64,000 nt of DNA, taken from NCBI GenBank assembly GCA_945882415.1, contig CAMCWC010000004.1, positions 124,001 through 188,000 on the forward strand, in the 5' to 3' direction. Within the stretch, counting starts at the first letter, position 1, and each line of letters starts with the position of its first letter. This document shows positions 61,632-64,000 of this stretch, piece by piece. The notes below the pieces were generated by a model. The model worked only from the letters and a program-made list of their open reading frames with translations, had not been told where the DNA came from and ran no database searches. The translations under genes and the position numbers were made by a program. Source of the stretch: Chthonomonas calidirosea (lineage in GTDB: Bacteria > Armatimonadota > Fimbriimonadia > Fimbriimonadales > Fimbriimonadaceae).

Positions 61632-63464
61632 ATGAAAATCGCCGTTCTGCCCTTCAATACCGCCGAAGGGACTAAGCCTGCGTACGGTCGCCAGTTTGCC
61701 CAATTCACGGCAGAGCAACTTCGAAACGTTGCTGAGGCCGAAATCAACTCGGTAAACCTACTCACGCAGATCGAACAAGACGGTGTTCAGAGAACCGCCT
61801 ACGCCAATCTCGGCGACGTCCTTTTGCCTTATGAGCAGTTGAAAGAACTGTTTGAGCAGGCACAGGTCGATTTCGTTCAAGACGGAACGCTCTCTCTGAC
61901 CGACGACACGTTCTCGCTGGTGCTTCGATACCACGCCAAAGGAACGCTCGAACCTGTTTTCCAAGAAGAAGTTTCCTTCTCGAAGGCTGAACTCTTTGAT
62001 CGGTTGCGATGGATTCTGACGAAGCAAGCCGAATACTCGGAAGCAACGATGCCGGAAGGATTTTCCGCCGAGTCGTTGCAGTTTGGAACCGAAAATCCGG
62101 ACGTTTTCCTTGCTTTCCTTGAGGGCTTCGATGCGCTCAACTACGTTTCGCAATCGGAAGGCGCAGTCGTGCAGGAGTTCAACCCACAGCTTCCGCTCGA
62201 TGCCTTGGTCGAGGCGTTCGACAAAGATCGAGAGTTCCTCGGCGTTTACCAGCTTCTGGTTCAGTTTGCCCGCGCTTGTGCGAACTTCCGGATCGGCAAC
62301 TTCGAGATGCTGGAAGAAGCGCTTAAGAAAGCGGTCGAACTCAATCCGACCGACTTCCTCGGCTACTTCGGACTCGGCGATCTATATCAGCAGGTTGGCA
62401 TGATGGATCAGGCCGCCAACTCGTTTGAGAAGGCAATCCAGCGAAACGACACCGATCCTGGTCTGTACAACCGACTGGGTGTTACCCAGATGCAAATGAA
62501 TATGCCGGTGAACGCCGAGCGGAACTTTGCGAAGGCACTTGAGCTGGAAGGTCCAGACAAGCCATCGGCCGACTACCTTGCGGCAGTGCTTCAGCAGTCT
62601 GGACGAGATCACGAGATTCCGGCGATTTGGAAGGGCATCATCGATGGCGACGCCCAGAACGGTCAGGCTCACGCGAAGTACGCGGTCAGCTTGATCAATG
62701 CAGGCAAGAAGGAAGACGGCGAGCGAGCGTTTGAAACCGGCCTCGAAGTTGTTGAAGACAACACCGTCATCAAGCGGTATTACGCTCCGTACCTTGCCGG
62801 TAACGATGATCTCGACCGAGCGATGGACTTTTACGAGGATGTGCTTGACGTTGCTCCGAACGACGTTTCGACTTTGGTTGAATACGCGCAAACCCTTGAA
62901 AAGGCGGACCGAGCTTTCGAAGTTCCTCGTGTTCTGAAGGACATTCTTTCGAGCAATCCAGACCCGAATACTCGAGCTGAAGTTCTCGCGAAGTTGATCG
63001 AACTCGAACAGCCGAAGCGAGCAGAGAACGTTGAAGCCGCACGAGCCAAGCTTGAGCAGGAAGATTATCAAGGCGCGATTCGCGACCTGAAGCCGCTTCG
63101 AAACTGGTTGGCCGATTACTGGAAGCTCTGGGCTCTGCTCAGCACGGCTTACAACCGCGTCGGGCAGTTTTCGGATGCAGAAGATTCTGCGGTTCGACTC
63201 ATTGAACTATATCCGGGCTGTGAGCCAGCTTATGGCGAACTCGTTCAGGCCCTGAACGGTCAGGAGCGCAGCGAGGACGCGTATAACATCATGCGACAGG
63301 TGGCCGCGGCCAATCCGTCGTCGCTGCCGATTCACCTGAACTTTGGTTTGGCGGCCGCAGCGGCAGGACACAACGATGAAGCACGAGCCCTCGCGAAATC
63401 AATCCGTGACGCCATCGGACCGAATGAAGAGCTCGAACCCATCCTTGCCGAAATCGAGCGCTAA
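61632..63464 (+). CDS. Large TPR-repeat protein
   Basis: 610 aa without signal peptide. The N-terminal ~190 residues are a separate domain (MKIAVLPFNTAEGTKPAYGR, similar to TolB/adenylate-cyclase-linked N-domains), with a leucine-rich linker. From about residue 200, TPRs follow, e.g. LGYFGLGDLYQQVGMMDQAA and LYNRLGVTQMQMNMPVNAER. A repeat scaffold; partner not identified. The final 41 nt overlap the next gene. Confidence 0.8.
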   Translation: MKIAVLPFNTAEGTKPAYGRQFAQFTAEQLRNVAEAEINSVNLLTQIEQDGVQRTAYANLGDVLLPYEQLKELFEQAQVDFVQDGTLSLTDDTFSLVLRYHAKGTLEPVFQEEVSFSKAELFDRLRWILTKQAEYSEATMPEGFSAESLQFGTENPDVFLAFLEGFDALNYVSQSEGAVVQEFNPQLPLDALVEAFDKDREFLGVYQLLVQFARACANFRIGNFEMLEEALKKAVELNPTDFLGYFGLGDLYQQVGMMDQAANSFEKAIQRNDTDPGLYNRLGVTQMQMNMPVNAERNFAKALELEGPDKPSADYLAAVLQQSGRDHEIPAIWKGIIDGDAQNGQAHAKYAVSLINAGKKEDGERAFETGLEVVEDNTVIKRYYAPYLAGNDDLDRAMDFYEDVLDVAPNDVSTLVEYAQTLEKADRAFEVPRVLKDILSSNPDPNTRAEVLAKLIELEQPKRAENVEAARAKLEQEDYQGAIRDLKPLRNWLADYWKLWALLSTAYNRVGQFSDAEDSAVRLIELYPGCEPAYGELVQALNGQERSEDAYNIMRQVAAANPSSLPIHLNFGLAAAAAGHNDEARALAKSIRDAIGPNEELEPILAEIER

Positions 63465-64000
63465 GACTAGCGCGGTTGCTGAGGCCCCTAAAACTGCTGG
63501 GTGGATCAAGATTTTTGTCTTGTTCCACCTGCTTTGTATAACGGCTTGGGCACTTCCGAATCGGCTTGATTCCCTTGGGGCAACGGCTCGACCAACCGGT
63601 ACGGACATCCTGCTTGTTGAAAACCAGCGGCGGATTAAGCCTCTGTTGCCGGTTCGCGCCTACTTGTTCACTACGGGTTTTTGGCAGTACTGGGATATGT
63701 TTGCGCCAAACCCATCTCAGCGTGACTACTTTGGCGATGCCACGGTGGAGTACGCGAACGGGAAAAAAGAGCATTATCAGTACCCGCGCATGTACTTGTT
63801 ACCGATCGTCGAGAAGTATCCGGCAGAACGCTATCGAAAGTTCTACGAGCGCGCCCACCTTGAACAGAATCCATTCATCTGGTCGGTGTTTGCTCAGCGA
63901 ATTGCGCGAGTGATGGATAAGTACCCAGGCAACCCGCCCAAGTTGGTTCGGCTGCGTCGAAACTGGCGAGATGTTGCGGCGCCGGGCAAGCCGCAGGTCA
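63424..64000 (+). CDS. Membrane protein with W-MFAPNP motif, cut by the window edge
   Basis: The frame opens at ATG 63424 and runs open through 64000 (192 codons visible). One TM helix lies near residues 24-39 (WIKIFVLFHLLCITAW). Downstream it has FWQYWDMFAPNPSQRDYFG, a WxMFAPNP-type pattern found in HTTM-like and related membrane proteins, and many Tyr/Pro-rich turns. Family assignment is tentative and the C-terminus is unknown. Confidence 0.7.
   Translation, partial: MKSSNPSLPKSSAKTSAVAEAPKTAGWIKIFVLFHLLCITAWALPNRLDSLGATARPTGTDILLVENQRRIKPLLPVRAYLFTTGFWQYWDMFAPNPSQRDYFGDATVEYANGKKEHYQYPRMYLLPIVEKYPAERYRKFYERAHLEQNPFIWSVFAQRIARVMDKYPGNPPKLVRLRRNWRDVAAPGKPQV

Overview
This window looks like a chromosomal segment from an environmental bacterium. 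It is moderately GC-rich and densely coded on both strands, with many 4-nt ATGA-type overlaps. Several traits would fit the Armatimonadota (Fimbriimonadia-like): a SUF operon with an Rrf2 regulator, split nuo and atp operons, many lipoproteins, two GH2 glycosidases, a pseudopilin-like protein, CGA as the favoured Arg codon, and start codons placed right behind -10 hexamers. This assignment is an inference from general knowledge, because no rRNA or other phylogenetic marker was compared. I see no rRNA, tRNA or CRISPR array.

Layout. 1-1.8 kb: a sugar-type oxidoreductase pair (aldo/keto reductase cut by the window edge, and a Gfo/Idh/MocA dehydrogenase) and csaA. 1.8-7.5 kb (minus): an iron-sulfur assembly operon, read sufC-sufD-(105 aa)-sufS-sufU-(77 aa TM)-DUF59/sufT-rrf2-sufA. 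sufB is absent. 7.6-13.4 kb: msrB, trhO, a divergent PhyH dioxygenase/AraC regulator pair, a 21-codon ORF with a strong Shine-Dalgarno, gpsA, and about 0.75 kb of composite palindromic repeats. 13.4-16 kb: aminotransferase-argG. 16-19.7 kb: a small HEPN-like gene pair, then rpsO-pnp. 19.8-27.3 kb: nuoHJKLMN without nuoI. 27.3-33.7 kb: a YcxB-like protein, LiuC-like hydratase, a biotin carboxylase ending before its biotin domain, and two large lipoproteins. 33.7-39.2 kb: hypothetical membrane protein, YiiD_C thioesterase, GH2 glycosidase, WD40 protein, pseudopilin-like protein. 39.2-44.4 kb: an accessory island of small unrecognised genes, two RHS-core fragments with small downstream genes (candidate toxin tip/immunity cassettes), and three copies of a double-hairpin repeat. 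44.4-53 kb: nuoG, glycerophosphodiesterase, beta-mannosidase with an operator-like palindrome on its start, M20 amidohydrolase, atpDC. 53-64 kb: dienelactone hydrolase, a second HEPN-like pair, homogentisate dioxygenase, FlgM-like protein, prohibitin-like protein, TenA/PqqC-like protein, zinc-ribbon coiled-coil protein, lipoprotein, methyltransferase, a large TPR protein and a truncated membrane protein.

How it works together. The core is respiratory energy metabolism (complex I membrane arm and NuoG; ATP synthase beta/epsilon) plus the Fe-S machinery needed to build it. It is combined with organic-acid and amino-acid turnover (homogentisate, a leucine-type hydratase/biotin carboxylase, arginine synthesis) and plant-polysaccharide-type glycosidases. 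The least explained parts are the RHS/immunity island, the two HEPN-like pairs, the repeat families, and a window-wide signature of putatively leaderless genes.
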